A DNA stretch of 64,000 bases from Prochlorococcus sp. AG-355-P16 (GTDB lineage Bacteria; Cyanobacteriota; Cyanobacteriia; PCC-6307; Cyanobiaceae). A program made the position numbers and the translations under genes. Location of the stretch: contig QCEQ01000005.1 of assembly GCA_003278525.1 (NCBI GenBank), forward strand, positions 30,549 through 94,548. Direction: 5' to 3'. The first letter of the stretch is position 1; each line of letters starts with the position of its first letter. A model generated the notes under the pieces. It saw only the letters and a program-made list of their open reading frames with translations, was not told where the DNA came from and ran no database searches. Positions 20,971-29,988 of this stretch are shown here, piece after piece.

Positions 20971-22143
20971 TTATCTAATCGAAGGTTGGAAATCTTTGCT
21001 ATCAAGAGGTTTTAATAAGTATAGTCTTAATAATTGGTAACCGTTTGATAAATATTTAGGTAATTTTCTAAAAGTTTTAGAGACTTTATTTCCATCACTT
21101 CCTGCAATATCGGAGAGAACCTTATTATTATCAACTATTTTATCTAATCTTCCATAAAAAGATTTGTCATAAACATCAAGTACTACAGGGAAAACTCTAG
21201 CAGAAGTTTCATTCGTTTTATTTATAACATACTGGTCGTAATCTTTTGCATCTAATCCTAAAGAAGTGTAGAAATCTTTTTTGATTCCCAGATCCCTTGC
21301 ATACATAGTTGCAAATACAGCAAGTAAGAAAAACCTAGACCATAACTTGGATGTTAATGGAAGATTGTTCAAAAAGTATCTAAATCTATGGAAATAGTCA
21401 AATAATGGATGTGTAAAGGTAGATCCCCCAATGGTAATTTTTCGACTTAATGATTTAACAGTACGTGGCTGCGCTTTCATTAATGCGTCAAAGAAATCAC
21501 CATGCCTATTTTCATCTTGACACCAATTCTCAAAGTAATTAAATAGTGGAAAAATTTTGCTATCTGGGTTCTTTTCGAGATGCCTATAAATTGCTATGTA
21601 TCTCCAATAACCTATTTTTTCTGATAAGTAAGTGGCGTAAAAAATACTTCGTGGTGGGAAATAAGTGTAATCTTTATTAGCTGTTAAAAAACCTAGATCT
21701 AACTGAAGTCCAAAGTCGCTCATTGATTTATTCAAAAAACCTGCATGTCTGGCTTCATCTCTGGCCATATGAGCAAAACATTCAGCAAGAAGAGGGTTTT
21801 TGTTTTTAATCCTCTTGCTAAGTTCCTTGTAAAGTAAAAAACCTGAGAATTCTGAAGTACAACTTCCCTCGAGAAAATCTACAAAAAGCTCTCTTGTCTG
21901 AGGATCTAATTTTTCTGCAGCGCCTTCAAATTCAGTATTTCTTACAAAATGATGCCTATTGTAATCTTTCCTAAATTCCTCACATATAGCTTCCAATTCC
22001 TCCTCGTTTATAGATAAATCCATATTTTCCATTGCTTCAAAATCTGTCGTATAAAATCTTGGGGACAAAATTGTTTCTTTTGCCGGTATCTTCCCCTTAT
22101 TAATTTCTTTTTTATTTTTTGATTCAACAGTTGATTGAGCCAT
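20971..22143 (-). CDS. acsF: Mg-protoporphyrin IX monomethyl ester oxidative cyclase (aerobic)
   Basis: Oxygen-dependent diiron enzyme that builds the fifth ring of chlorophyll. The 390-residue protein shows the diiron ligands in two repeats: LLYKELSKR and [10 protein letters not shown] in the first half, and EKIGYWR with [14 protein letters not shown] in the second. The N-terminal ~30 residues are Lys-rich and less conserved. Together with chlH and hemJ in this window it belongs to chlorophyll synthesis. The 80-base upstream gap gives no obvious operator. Confidence 0.95.
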   Translation of the reverse strand: MAQSTVESKNKKEINKGKIPAKETILSPRFYTTDFEAMENMDLSINEEELEAICEEFRKDYNRHHFVRNTEFEGAAEKLDPQTRELFVDFLEGSCTSEFSGFLLYKELSKRIKNKNPLLAECFAHMARDEARHAGFLNKSMSDFGLQLDLGFLTANKDYTYFPPRSIFYATYLSEKIGYWRYIAIYRHLEKNPDSKIFPLFNYFENWCQDENRHGDFFDALMKAQPRTVKSLSRKITIGGSTFTHPLFDYFHRFRYFLNNLPLTSKLWSRFFLLAVFATMYARDLGIKKDFYTSLGLDAKDYDQYVINKTNETSARVFPVVLDVYDKSFYGRLDKIVDNNKVLSDIAGSDGNKVSKTFRKLPKYLSNGYQLLRLYLLKPLDSKDFQPSIR

Positions 22144-22223
22144 CTTTTATTTGATTTATTAATACTATTATTTACTATGATTTGTATTTTCGAGGGAAAA
22201 GTTAACTTGGTGTTATTGTTTTT

Positions 22224-22802
22224 CTAATTAACTCCTATTAACTTTTGACCATTTAATCTTTGTAGTACTCTTGAAATAATTAATTTTAAGGTAATTCTTT
22301 TTTCGTCAATAAGAAAGGATTCAATAATACTGGGTTGTTGATTAGGTTTTGATAAAGAAATACTTTTTAATGAACTAATGTCATCCTTCTCAAAGGATAA
22401 CCAAAAGTTACATGTATCTTTAATTTCACAATTTATTACCCAACATTTATCTCCTGCAATAGGTCTATTAGTGTTTGTGAGGTTAATATTGTTTATTTCT
22501 AGACCTCTTTGATTAATTTCCTCTATAAGAGAAGGGATTAGATGGATATTAATAAATTCTTGGAAAGGCTTTTTCTCTACTGGGAGTTCTTTTTTGGGTT
22601 TTGTTATAGGTTTGTCGGGAGTATCAATTTCATTTTTAATAACAAATTTAGATGCAGAATTAATTTCAGAATTGCCCTTATTTATATCCACATTAAAAAC
22701 TTTTTCTGATTTAGGTTCTTTTATTTTCTCAGAGTTTGATTTATTAAAGTTGTCAGAGATTTCTTTATTAATTTCATTATTCTTATCTAAATTTTCTTCC
22801 AT
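22224..22802 (-). CDS. DUF2996 family protein
   Basis: A 192-residue protein with two parts. The first ~90 residues are low-complexity, rich in Lys, Glu, Asn and Ser and probably disordered. The C-terminal ~100 residues form the conserved domain of cyanobacterial and plastid DUF2996 proteins (FQEFINIHLIPSLIEEINQ, then DKCWVINCEIKDTCNFWLSF and LKLIISRVLQRLNGQKLIG). No active-site motif is evident. In plants a DUF2996 protein has been linked to photosystem assembly, but applying that here is inference. Confidence 0.78.
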   Translation of the reverse strand: MEENLDKNNEINKEISDNFNKSNSEKIKEPKSEKVFNVDINKGNSEINSASKFVIKNEIDTPDKPITKPKKELPVEKKPFQEFINIHLIPSLIEEINQRGLEINNINLTNTNRPIAGDKCWVINCEIKDTCNFWLSFEKDDISSLKSISLSKPNQQPSIIESFLIDEKRITLKLIISRVLQRLNGQKLIGVN

Positions 22803-22861
22803 AAAAAAAACTATTTTTCCTATTATAAATTAAAAAAACATTTTTTAATTATTTTATTTTT

Positions 22862-23305
22862 CTACCAATCATTATCTGCATTTTCCCAGTCATCTTTATT
22901 ATCTGGATCTGAATAATTCTGATTTTTTTTTAAATTATTATCATTCATATTTTTTACTACTCTGTAATTAACAGAAATTGTTGGTTGAGTTTCTCTAATA
23001 TCCCTTTGAGGCGGAATCTCAACGTTTGGTTCCATGTCTTCCTCATTATTATTTGATACAAAATCATCTTTCACCTTTTCGAAAGCTTTTTTTGTAAAAC
23101 AAGTACTATTAATTGTTGTATTAATTAATGTGCTTAGAAATAAACCAGAAAAAAACGAAATACTGATTAACTTTCCTATGCTTACTTCTTGGAGAGTCCA
23201 TTTAAAGTATCTAAATGAAGACTTCTGATTATTATTTGTAAATAATAAAATTTGAAAAATTATTATTAAAAATAGAGTTGATAATAAATATTTTTTCTTA
23301 AGCAT
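22862..23305 (-). CDS. Two-helix membrane protein, LapA-like topology, unknown
   Basis: A 147-residue protein with two hydrophobic segments near residues 5-22 (KYLLSTLFLIIIFQILLFT) and 42-62 (IGKLISISFFSGLFLSTLI), separated by a short hydrophilic loop. A long polar tail rich in Asp, Asn and Glu ends in DDWENADNDW. The two-helix start loosely resembles LapA (DUF1049) proteins, but the similarity is only topological and I would not assign it. The gene lies between the DUF2996 gene and the RNase R-like gene, all on one strand. Confidence 0.6.
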   Translation of the reverse strand: MLKKKYLLSTLFLIIIFQILLFTNNNQKSSFRYFKWTLQEVSIGKLISISFFSGLFLSTLINTTINSTCFTKKAFEKVKDDFVSNNNEEDMEPNVEIPPQRDIRETQPTISVNYRVVKNMNDNNLKKNQNYSDPDNKDDWENADNDW

Positions 23306-23370
23306 AATTCTTAAAAGTTATCTTAAATTTTTTTGTTTAATATTTCCATAATATATTTTTGAAAATTTAT

Positions 23371-25593
23371 TTATGTTAATTCCAAATCGATTTGATATTT
23401 AAGAATATCGACTTTTATGATTTTTACTTCTATTGCATCTCCAACTTTATATGATTTTTTTGATTTTCTTCCAATCAATAGATTTTGCCTTGACCTATAT
23501 TCGTACCAATCATTATTAAGAGTGCTGACATGTACTAAACCCTCTACATTTAGTTCTGATATCTCAACAAAGAAACCATATGTTTGAACTGATAATATAA
23601 ACCCACTATAAATATTTCCTAGTAATTTTTCTGCTTTTCTTACTTTTTTTATATTTATCATATTAGATTTATATTGGTTAACTTTGTACTTAAATTCATT
23701 AAGTTTATCTATCACAAACTTGTTAAATAATATATCTAGATTTTTTGAAATAGATGAATTAAATATTTCCCAATTTACTAAGTCTAATGAATTACTTTCA
23801 GATAAATTGGTTGCATTTATTTTATTTTTCTTTGATTTCTTACCATTAATTATCATATTAAAAATACAGTACTGGTTAATAAGATTTGTGAAGTCAAATC
23901 CAGGAGTTGTCCATGGAGAAATAAATAATTTTTCTGATTCATCATTATCAGTATTTTTAGAAATCAACTTTATTTCATTGTCCTTAAATTCATTAATTAG
24001 AAGTTTATGTAATATTCTTTTTTTATTATCATCCCCACATAATTTAATAACATGACTAAATGTCAAATTGCCATCTTCATTAAGCTCTATATCTTTATCA
24101 ATAAATTCTGAATATTTGATGATTTCATTTGCATTAACGTAATCTATTCCATTTGAGATGTATCCCGCACTTTTTAAGCCATATTGATTTGAATGTTTGA
24201 ACCATATTAAATTAGCTTCATATAGTATTGGTGAAAGGTAAGTTTGGCAATCTTCTTTATTTAGTGATTCAAAATATCCTTTTGAATATTCTGCTGGATT
24301 GTGAATAAAAAATTCTTCTAGTGCTTCAATTTTATTTAGTGGCGCAGGAATTTCAACCTTACCCTCCAAAAGATGTTTTTGCCTGAATGAACATGAAGTT
24401 TCAAGTATTTTATCTAAATCGTCGATATATTCCTTTATAGGTTTTAATACCCTAGAGGTTATCCTTGATTTACTTTTTCTAGATAGCAGAGCTTCAGTAT
24501 GATCACTTCCAACAATAAGAGTGCACTTTACTAAAGTAAGATGGAATGACCAATCAATTATTTCATTATCACTATTTAAATTCATACAGAGGCTTATTGC
24601 TTCATTTTTTTCTCCAACTTTAAATTCAGAATCATTTCTTATGGCTTCACTAAGGTAGTTTTGCCAATCATTTAATAAGGGCAATGATTCAAAGCCTTTA
24701 AATAATACTTCTAGAGATTTTTTACTATTTAGGTCTACTCTTTCTGCAACATTATTTGTATGTATCCATAATTTAATACTTTTATTTTTTTCCTGCTCTA
24801 TTTGAATCATTGGTTGCATTGGAGAATTATTAGAATTCCAACTTTTGAATAAATAAGAGTTTTTATCCGTAAGGTCTATCCTCTCCCTTTGTTCTACTTT
24901 TTTTGATTCAATATTATTTAAATCATATGATTTAGCGATATTGCTTTTAGATAAAACAAAGTCTTTATCATAGTTTTCATTATTGTTTAGTTTTAGTTCT
25001 TGTATCACATGACCTAGTCCTTCTTCTTGCCCAATGGGGAATCTATCAATCTCAACTTTTACAATATTCTTATTGTCTGGATTGAAAGTGTATTTTTCAT
25101 TCTCTTTTGGAAGTTTAATTTTAGAAAGGATCCTATCGTCTATTGGGATTGCATATACATCATTGTTTATTATTTCTACTTTAGAAAGAAGTATTTGATT
25201 TGATCTTTCAAGAATACAATCAACTATTCCTTCAGGTGATCTTCTTCTATATCCCTCTTTTATAATCCTTACTAAAACTTTATCTCCATTCCATGCATAG
25301 TTAAGTAGATTTTCTTTAATGTAGATATCTTCTTTTTCTTTTCCTCTTACAGCAAAGCAATATCCTTTGCTACTACATCTTATTTTGGCGACAAGATGAT
25401 CATTATCCTTTACGCAAGTATATTCATCATTTTCATTTTTATTAATTATTTCAAGTTTTTCTAGAGCTGTTAAAGCAATATCTAATTTATCCTTATCAGA
25501 TTTCTTTGTTATTTTTAATAATCTGCATAATTTTTTATATTCTAACCCTTCTGACTGATTAAGATTATCAATTATTGAAGATGATGTGAACAT
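23371..25593 (-). CDS. RNase II/R-family protein, catalytic residues apparently lost
   Basis: A 740-residue protein with the RNase R layout: N-terminal winged-helix-like and cold-shock OB segments, a central RNB region, and a C-terminal S1 domain (LGNIYSGFILSVQTYGFFVEI...GLVHVST). The RNB core is degenerate. Where active enzymes have a cluster of four Asp residues (D-x-x-D-x-x-D-x-D-D), this has IDLTDKNSYLFKSW near residue 240, and the usual TSPxRRYxDL motif near residue 565 reads SPWTTPGFDFTNL. It is therefore predicted to bind RNA without cleaving it. An intact but minimal RNB enzyme lies at 40202-41386. Confidence 0.8.
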   Translation of the reverse strand: MFTSSSIIDNLNQSEGLEYKKLCRLLKITKKSDKDKLDIALTALEKLEIINKNENDEYTCVKDNDHLVAKIRCSSKGYCFAVRGKEKEDIYIKENLLNYAWNGDKVLVRIIKEGYRRRSPEGIVDCILERSNQILLSKVEIINNDVYAIPIDDRILSKIKLPKENEKYTFNPDNKNIVKVEIDRFPIGQEEGLGHVIQELKLNNNENYDKDFVLSKSNIAKSYDLNNIESKKVEQRERIDLTDKNSYLFKSWNSNNSPMQPMIQIEQEKNKSIKLWIHTNNVAERVDLNSKKSLEVLFKGFESLPLLNDWQNYLSEAIRNDSEFKVGEKNEAISLCMNLNSDNEIIDWSFHLTLVKCTLIVGSDHTEALLSRKSKSRITSRVLKPIKEYIDDLDKILETSCSFRQKHLLEGKVEIPAPLNKIEALEEFFIHNPAEYSKGYFESLNKEDCQTYLSPILYEANLIWFKHSNQYGLKSAGYISNGIDYVNANEIIKYSEFIDKDIELNEDGNLTFSHVIKLCGDDNKKRILHKLLINEFKDNEIKLISKNTDNDESEKLFISPWTTPGFDFTNLINQYCIFNMIINGKKSKKNKINATNLSESNSLDLVNWEIFNSSISKNLDILFNKFVIDKLNEFKYKVNQYKSNMINIKKVRKAEKLLGNIYSGFILSVQTYGFFVEISELNVEGLVHVSTLNNDWYEYRSRQNLLIGRKSKKSYKVGDAIEVKIIKVDILKYQIDLELT

Positions 25594-25665
25594 GATCTAA
25601 ATAAAATTATAAATTAATTTAGGTGTATACACTTCATTATTACACCTTATTATCCAAGCTTAAAA

Positions 25666-25977
25666 TTAATTATTTTCTTTCTCTTCTTTTTCTTCTTGTT
25701 CGATGGTGAAAGAGTTGATAAAAAGCCTTATACCAATGATGAAAAATGTAATGGAAGCTATTGACTTAAGAACTACTTCGGGTAAAAAACTTGAAATAGA
25801 ACCACCTGTTAAAGCCCCTAGTAAACTTGCAAAAACAAGTGCTGAAGAAGATCCTAGAAAAACTGCTAATGGTTTATTTGAAGTGCCACTTATAGTTAAG
25901 GTAGCTAGTTGAGTTTTGTCACCTAATTCAGCTATGAAAACGGTTAGAAATGTTGATAGTAATAAACTTAAAACCAT
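25666..25977 (-). CDS. Gdt1/UPF0016-family transporter, single-repeat protein (second of pair)
   Basis: A 103-residue membrane protein with the family signature ELGDKTQLATL in its first helix and two more helices (LAVFLGSSSALVFASLLGALTGG and a C-terminal helix), ending in an acidic/Lys tail. Most Gdt1-family cation/H+ antiporters (Mnx in Synechocystis, PAM71 in plants) contain two such three-helix repeats in one chain. Here the repeats are two adjacent genes that together equal one transporter. Mn export from cytosol to thylakoid lumen is the likely role by family. Confidence 0.85.
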   Translation of the reverse strand: MVLSLLLSTFLTVFIAELGDKTQLATLTISGTSNKPLAVFLGSSSALVFASLLGALTGGSISSFLPEVVLKSIASITFFIIGIRLFINSFTIEQEEKEEKENN

Positions 25978-26304
25978 TTATAAATAATTTTTGAATGTTT
26001 CATAAGCTAAAAATATACTTATCAATATCATTAAACTACCAGTAGATAGAGCAAATTTGCTAGGAGATATTTTTTTTGATACCCATTTACCTATAAGAAC
26101 TCCTACAATGCTAGAGCTTATTAGTGCTAGAGAACTTCCAAGAAAAACAACTATTGGCCTGCCCGATTCAGCAGAAAGCATTAATGTGGCTATCTGAGTT
26201 TTATCGCCAAGTTCAGCAATAAATATTGTTGTAAAAGTCGTTATAAATATTGAAAAAAAACTTTTTTCTATATTGTTGTCTTTTTTTTCTAATTTACTAT
26301 TCAT
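25978..26304 (-). CDS. Gdt1/UPF0016-family transporter, single-repeat protein (first of pair)
   Basis: A 108-residue membrane protein carrying its own ELGDKTQIATL signature, followed by VFLGSSLALISSSIVGVLIG and a third helix. Its stop directly abuts the start of the second half-gene, with no base between, and its ATG overlaps the end of the YkgJ-like gene by 4 bases. The tight packing supports matched expression of the two halves, which would pair as a heterodimer equal to one canonical Mn/Ca:H+ antiporter. Confidence 0.85.
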   Translation of the reverse strand: MNSKLEKKDNNIEKSFFSIFITTFTTIFIAELGDKTQIATLMLSAESGRPIVVFLGSSLALISSSIVGVLIGKWVSKKISPSKFALSTGSLMILISIFLAYETFKNYL

Positions 26305-26648
26305 TTTCCTGAAACAGCAATTCTAAAAGTTTTCAACTCTTTACTTTGGTATCCATAGTTTGATGAAATATGTTGTTCGCAGCAATCTATTAAAAATTTA
26401 TCACCAGATTTCAAATATCCTTTAAATGAAGTTGAAAATTCACTTACCCGGCAAAAATGTGGTCTGGTTTCATAAATTAAACATTTTTTATTTTCTCTGT
26501 CCAAGTTTTTACACCAACCGTCCTTAGTTGTCATCGAATTTATCAAATCTATATCTTCTTTGTTAAGTTTGTTATCCAAATCGCTTCTTTCGTTCAAGTC
26601 GAATTTACAACAAGCTCCACAATTTTCTATACATGTCCATGATTTCAT
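26301..26648 (-). CDS. YkgJ-family cysteine cluster protein (UPF0153)
   Basis: A 115-residue soluble protein with an N-terminal cysteine cluster, CIENCGACCKF, and later Cys residues in GWCKNLDRENKKCLIYETRPHFCR (segment split here only for description). This spacing is typical of the YkgJ/UPF0153 family, thought to bind zinc or an iron-sulfur cluster; the biochemical role is not established. It is the first gene of a minus-strand set with the two Gdt1 half-genes, overlapping the first by 4 bases. Confidence 0.82.
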   Translation of the reverse strand: MKSWTCIENCGACCKFDLNERSDLDNKLNKEDIDLINSMTTKDGWCKNLDRENKKCLIYETRPHFCRVSEFSTSFKGYLKSGDKFLIDCCEQHISSNYGYQSKELKTFRIAVSGK

Positions 26649-26730
26649 AATTTAATTCAATCTTGTAACGTATCAGTACAGTTTCGTCATTTATTTGTAA
26701 AAATAGTATCACAAAACATATTCATTAATC

Positions 26731-26808
26731 ATGGCAACACTTATTCCTTTGGCTGTAGTTGCGTTAGCAGGACCAGCAATTATTGCTCTTGTATTTTACC
26801 GTAAATAA
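26731..26808 (+). CDS. psb30: 25-residue photosystem II Psb30/Ycf12-like protein
   Basis: ATG 26731 to TAA 26808 encodes MATLIPLAVVALAGPAIIAL followed by VFYRK. It is a single membrane helix with the AGPAII core and a basic end, closely like the helix of Psb30 (Ycf12), whose cyanobacterial forms share an IAGPMIIFLLxxRR segment. Psb30 is a small peripheral subunit of photosystem II. The open frame, the hydrophobic composition and its isolation in an otherwise empty 170-base gap all support a real gene. Identity rests on a short match, so other small photosystem subunits remain possible. Confidence 0.6.
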   Translation: MATLIPLAVVALAGPAIIALVFYRK

Positions 26809-26823
26809 AATAAATTCTTTTGA

Positions 26824-27585
26824 GTGACTTATCTGGAGGGTGTTTATTGGGATTTAGATGGTACCATCGCAAATACTGAATTAGAGGCCCATTTACCTGC
26901 TTTTAATAATGCTTTTAATGACCTTGGTATTTATTGGGACTGGGATACTGATACATATATAAAACTTCTGAAGATAAATGGTGGCAAAAATAGGATTGCT
27001 TTTTACGCTAAATCTAATAATGATAACTTCTCAGAAGATTTAATTCTCAAAATTCATGAATCAAAGCAATTTCATTATTTAGAAATTATAAAAAAAAATT
27101 GCGTTAGTTTAAAAACTGGTGTTTTTAGATTGATAAATGAACTGCATAGAAAAAAAGTAAGACAATTTATTGTTACTTCAAGTTCAAGAATTCAAGTCAA
27201 TCTTCTTGTTGATTATCTTTTTAATGGCTTCAACCCTTTTGAGTTCATTATTTCAAGCGAAGACGTTGAATTAAAAAAACCAAATCCATTACCATATTTA
27301 AAAGCAATCCAATTAAGTGGTATACACAAAAATAACTCAATTGTTTTTGAAGACTCAAATCCTGGATTGAAATCTTCCTTGGCAGCTAACTTGCCTACAA
27401 TTTTTGTTCCTTCAAATATCCCAATTATTCTTGAGGAAAATATTAAATTAGATTGTATTTTAGACAGTCTTGGTGATGAGAATAATGTGGCAAATGTAAT
27501 TAAAGGGCCTAAACTAAAAAAATCATATGTTGACTACAGCTTTTTAAGTGATTATTTAGTGTCTCTTAGTAATGCAAAAAACTAA
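26824..27585 (+). CDS. HAD-superfamily phosphatase, CbbY/phosphoglucomutase-like
   Basis: A 253-residue haloacid dehalogenase-family protein. Motif I is YWDLDGTIANTE (nucleophile Asp and DxD), motif II lies in FIVTSSSRIQ, and motif III/IV in SSEDVELKKPNPLPY and VFEDSNPGLKSS. The cap domain suits CbbY-like enzymes, which hydrolyse sugar phosphates such as xylulose-1,5-bisphosphate, an inhibitor of Rubisco. The precise substrate is not fixed by sequence. The start is GTG 26824, since the first motif begins only about 8 residues in. The end overlaps the DUF565 gene by 14 bases. Confidence 0.82.
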   Translation: MTYLEGVYWDLDGTIANTELEAHLPAFNNAFNDLGIYWDWDTDTYIKLLKINGGKNRIAFYAKSNNDNFSEDLILKIHESKQFHYLEIIKKNCVSLKTGVFRLINELHRKKVRQFIVTSSSRIQVNLLVDYLFNGFNPFEFIISSEDVELKKPNPLPYLKAIQLSGIHKNNSIVFEDSNPGLKSSLAANLPTIFVPSNIPIILEENIKLDCILDSLGDENNVANVIKGPKLKKSYVDYSFLSDYLVSLSNAKN

Positions 27586-27898
27586 TTTTTCAAGAATTAC
27601 CTACCAGTTAAATAAATTATTTTTTGGTTTTCTAAGTGATACTTGGAGGACAAAATCTATTGGTCTAATTTCTGTTTTGACTGGTTATTTTTTGTTCGCA
27701 AATTTTCTTACAAAATTTATATCTGAAGGTAAAAATGAGTTGATAATGGTCCCAATAATTATTGTTTTTATTGAAATCATTATCAGAATTAAACCTGCCA
27801 CTAGTTCAAAATTTTTTTATTTATGGACCGTAGTTGATAAATTAAGAATTGGTGCAATTTATGCCGTTATACTTGAGGCATTTAAATTAGGATCTTAG
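27572..27898 (+). CDS. DUF565 / Ycf20-like membrane protein
   Basis: A 108-residue protein with a conserved N-terminal amphipathic stretch, two or three hydrophobic segments (SIGLISVLTGYFLFANFLT and VPIIIVFIEIIIRI), and the family ending LWTVVDKLRIGAIYAVILEAF. This matches DUF565, the Ycf20 family of cyanobacteria and plastids, linked in green algae to non-photochemical quenching; function is otherwise unclear. It starts inside the CbbY-like gene and lies 3 bases from the convergent rpmF. Confidence 0.82.
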   Translation: MQKTNFSRITYQLNKLFFGFLSDTWRTKSIGLISVLTGYFLFANFLTKFISEGKNELIMVPIIIVFIEIIIRIKPATSSKFFYLWTVVDKLRIGAIYAVILEAFKLGS

Positions 27899-27901
27899 AA
27901 G

Positions 27902-28072
27902 CTATTCTTCTTCTTCTTCTTCAATAGGATAAACAAATCCTTGAGCTTTCCCAGTTAGAACGGATTTACCTAGAGATATAGCTTTTTGAGCTGCTATTGC
28001 TGCTTTCCCTTTCCAGACAGCATGTCTTTGGTTCCTTTTGCTCTTTGATTTTTTCTTCTTTGGTACAGCCAT
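27902..28072 (-). CDS. rpmF: 50S ribosomal protein L32
   Basis: The frame from ATG 28072 leftward encodes 56 residues opening [20 protein letters not shown], the L32 signature of cyanobacteria and plastids. It then runs through [19 protein letters not shown] and ends FVYPI with six consecutive Glu. As in many cyanobacterial L32s, it lacks the zinc-binding cysteines. The Glu run is coded by six identical GAA triplets, which makes a short tandem repeat. It is divergent from the FtsH-like gene. Confidence 0.92.
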   Translation of the reverse strand: MAVPKKKKSKSKRNQRHAVWKGKAAIAAQKAISLGKSVLTGKAQGFVYPIEEEEEE

Positions 28073-28203
28073 TCTGTTTCTTTATTTCCATATAATAATA
28101 TAACCTTTAACTGGTTATCTCCAAAACTTTTGAGTATATTTTGTATATATACGTCAATTTTTTAAATAAGCATATATGCTTTATTAATCACTTATAAAGA
28201 TTA

Positions 28204-29958
28204 GTGTTTAGATCAAAATTCTCATATTCAGATTCTAAATCAAGTTATTCGGATCTTCTAGAAGATATAGAAACGGGGAAAATAGAATCAATATTTTTTT
28301 ATCCTAGGCAGAGAGAGATTGATGTTCTGTATAAAAATGGCGATAAATTTAAAATACCTATCCTTTACAATGATCAATTAATCCTTAAAAAGGTTTCCGA
28401 AAATAAGGTAGATCTAACTATTAACAATAGTAGAAAAGAAGCTTCAACCGCTAATTCATTTGCTTCAATAAGTCTTTTCCTAATTTTTGTATTAGCTATA
28501 GTTTTAATTCTAAGGAGTACATCAAAATTAGCTTCCAGAGCCTTTGGGTTTACCAAAAATCAAGCTAAATTTATAACTATTGATGATGTAGAAACGAGAT
28601 TCGATGATGTAGCTGGCGTCCCTGAGGCCGCTGAGGAATTAAAAGAGGTAATAACATTTTTGAAAGAACCAAAGAAATTTGAAAATCTTGGAGCAAAAGT
28701 ACCTAAGGGAGTTCTTCTGATAGGCCCGCCAGGTACAGGTAAAACATTATTGGCTAAAGCAATTGCTGGTGAATCAGGAGTGCCTTTTCTTTCAATATCA
28801 GCATCAGAGTTTGTAGAACTTTTTGTTGGTGTTGGTGCAAGCAGAGTTCGGGATCTATTCTCTAAGGCTAAGGAAAAATCTCCTTGCATAATTTTCATTG
28901 ATGAAATTGATTCTATTGGTAGGCAACGAGGGTCTGGAATTGGAGGTGGAAATGATGAAAGAGAACAAACTCTCAATCAGCTTCTAACTGAATTAGATGG
29001 TTTTGCTGATAATTCAGGGATTATTGTTTTAGCAGCAACAAATAGGCCAGATATTTTGGATGCAGCTTTATTAAGACCAGGTAGATTTGATAGAAAAATT
29101 GAAGTAATGCTTCCAGATTTAGATGGAAGAAAAAAAATTCTTTCAGTTCATTCACTTTCCAAACCACTTTCAAAAGAGGTTGATTTAGGATATTGGGCTT
29201 CAAGGACAGTTGGATTTTCGGGAGCAGATCTTGCAAATTTGATGAATGAGAGTGCCATTCACTGTGCAAGAGATAAATCTAAAATAATCAGTGACTTTCA
29301 TATAGAAAATGCTCTCGATAAAATTACCATTGGCCTAAGAAGTTCTTTAATAACTTCTTCAAATATGAGAAAAATTATTGCTTATAACGAAGTAGGCAGA
29401 GCGATTGTATCTGCAGTGAGAAATGGAATTGAATCAGTTGATAAAATTACGATTTTACCTAGATCTGGATCTATAGGAGGATATACAAAAATATGCCCTG
29501 ACGAAGATGTAATTTCTAGTGGCTTGATTTCAAAAAAAATATTATTTTCAAAAATTGAAATTGCTCTTGCTGGAAGAGCAGCAGAAACGATAGTTTTTGG
29601 CAAAAGTGAAATTACACAATGCTCGTTAAATGATATTTCTTATGCGACTAATATAGTAAGGGAAATGGTTACGAAATATGGATTTTCAATTATTGGTCCA
29701 ATTTCAATGGATTCTGATAATAATGAAATGTATTTAGGAGATGGATTATTTAGAAGAAAGCCTCTCATTGGAGAGAATACCAGTTCTAGAATAGATAATG
29801 AAATTATAAAAATTTCTAAAATTTCATTAAATAATTCAATAAAAATATTGAAAAAAAATAGAGTCTTATTGGATAAATTAGTTGATATACTTTTAAACCA
29901 AGAAACTATAGATAAAAAAGTTTTTAAATTAACAACTTCTAAATTGTTGAAAGTTTGA
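28204..29958 (+). CDS. FtsH-like AAA+ protein, protease site lost (pseudoprotease)
   Basis: This 584-residue FtsH homolog has an intact ATPase: Walker A GPPGTGKT near residue 174, pore loop [13 protein letters not shown], Walker B IIFIDEID and the [23 protein letters not shown]. The zinc motif HExxH is replaced by NEVGR (residues 395-399), removing both His ligands, although the third-ligand region ([10 protein letters not shown]) survives. The chain also starts right at the periplasmic FtsH_ext domain, and an in-frame stop at 28195-28197 excludes an upstream membrane helix, so only one helix (about 85-103) remains. It probably acts as an unfoldase, or as an inactive partner of other FtsH subunits. 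The start is GTG 28204. Confidence 0.9.
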   Translation: MFRSKFSYSDSKSSYSDLLEDIETGKIESIFFYPRQREIDVLYKNGDKFKIPILYNDQLILKKVSENKVDLTINNSRKEASTANSFASISLFLIFVLAIVLILRSTSKLASRAFGFTKNQAKFITIDDVETRFDDVAGVPEAAEELKEVITFLKEPKKFENLGAKVPKGVLLIGPPGTGKTLLAKAIAGESGVPFLSISASEFVELFVGVGASRVRDLFSKAKEKSPCIIFIDEIDSIGRQRGSGIGGGNDEREQTLNQLLTELDGFADNSGIIVLAATNRPDILDAALLRPGRFDRKIEVMLPDLDGRKKILSVHSLSKPLSKEVDLGYWASRTVGFSGADLANLMNESAIHCARDKSKIISDFHIENALDKITIGLRSSLITSSNMRKIIAYNEVGRAIVSAVRNGIESVDKITILPRSGSIGGYTKICPDEDVISSGLISKKILFSKIEIALAGRAAETIVFGKSEITQCSLNDISYATNIVREMVTKYGFSIIGPISMDSDNNEMYLGDGLFRRKPLIGENTSSRIDNEIIKISKISLNNSIKILKKNRVLLDKLVDILLNQETIDKKVFKLTTSKLLKV

Positions 29959-29988
29959 TTTAATTGTTTTAAATTAAAAAAAATTTTT

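Noticed and set aside
22862..23305. Assignment as LapA (DUF1049)
   Set aside because: Only the two-helix topology agrees; the characteristic sequence between and after the helices is not evident.
28560..28976. Long open frame antisense to the FtsH-like gene
   Set aside because: It is a shadow of the conserved ATPase core on the other strand; the protein has no family character and no start context.
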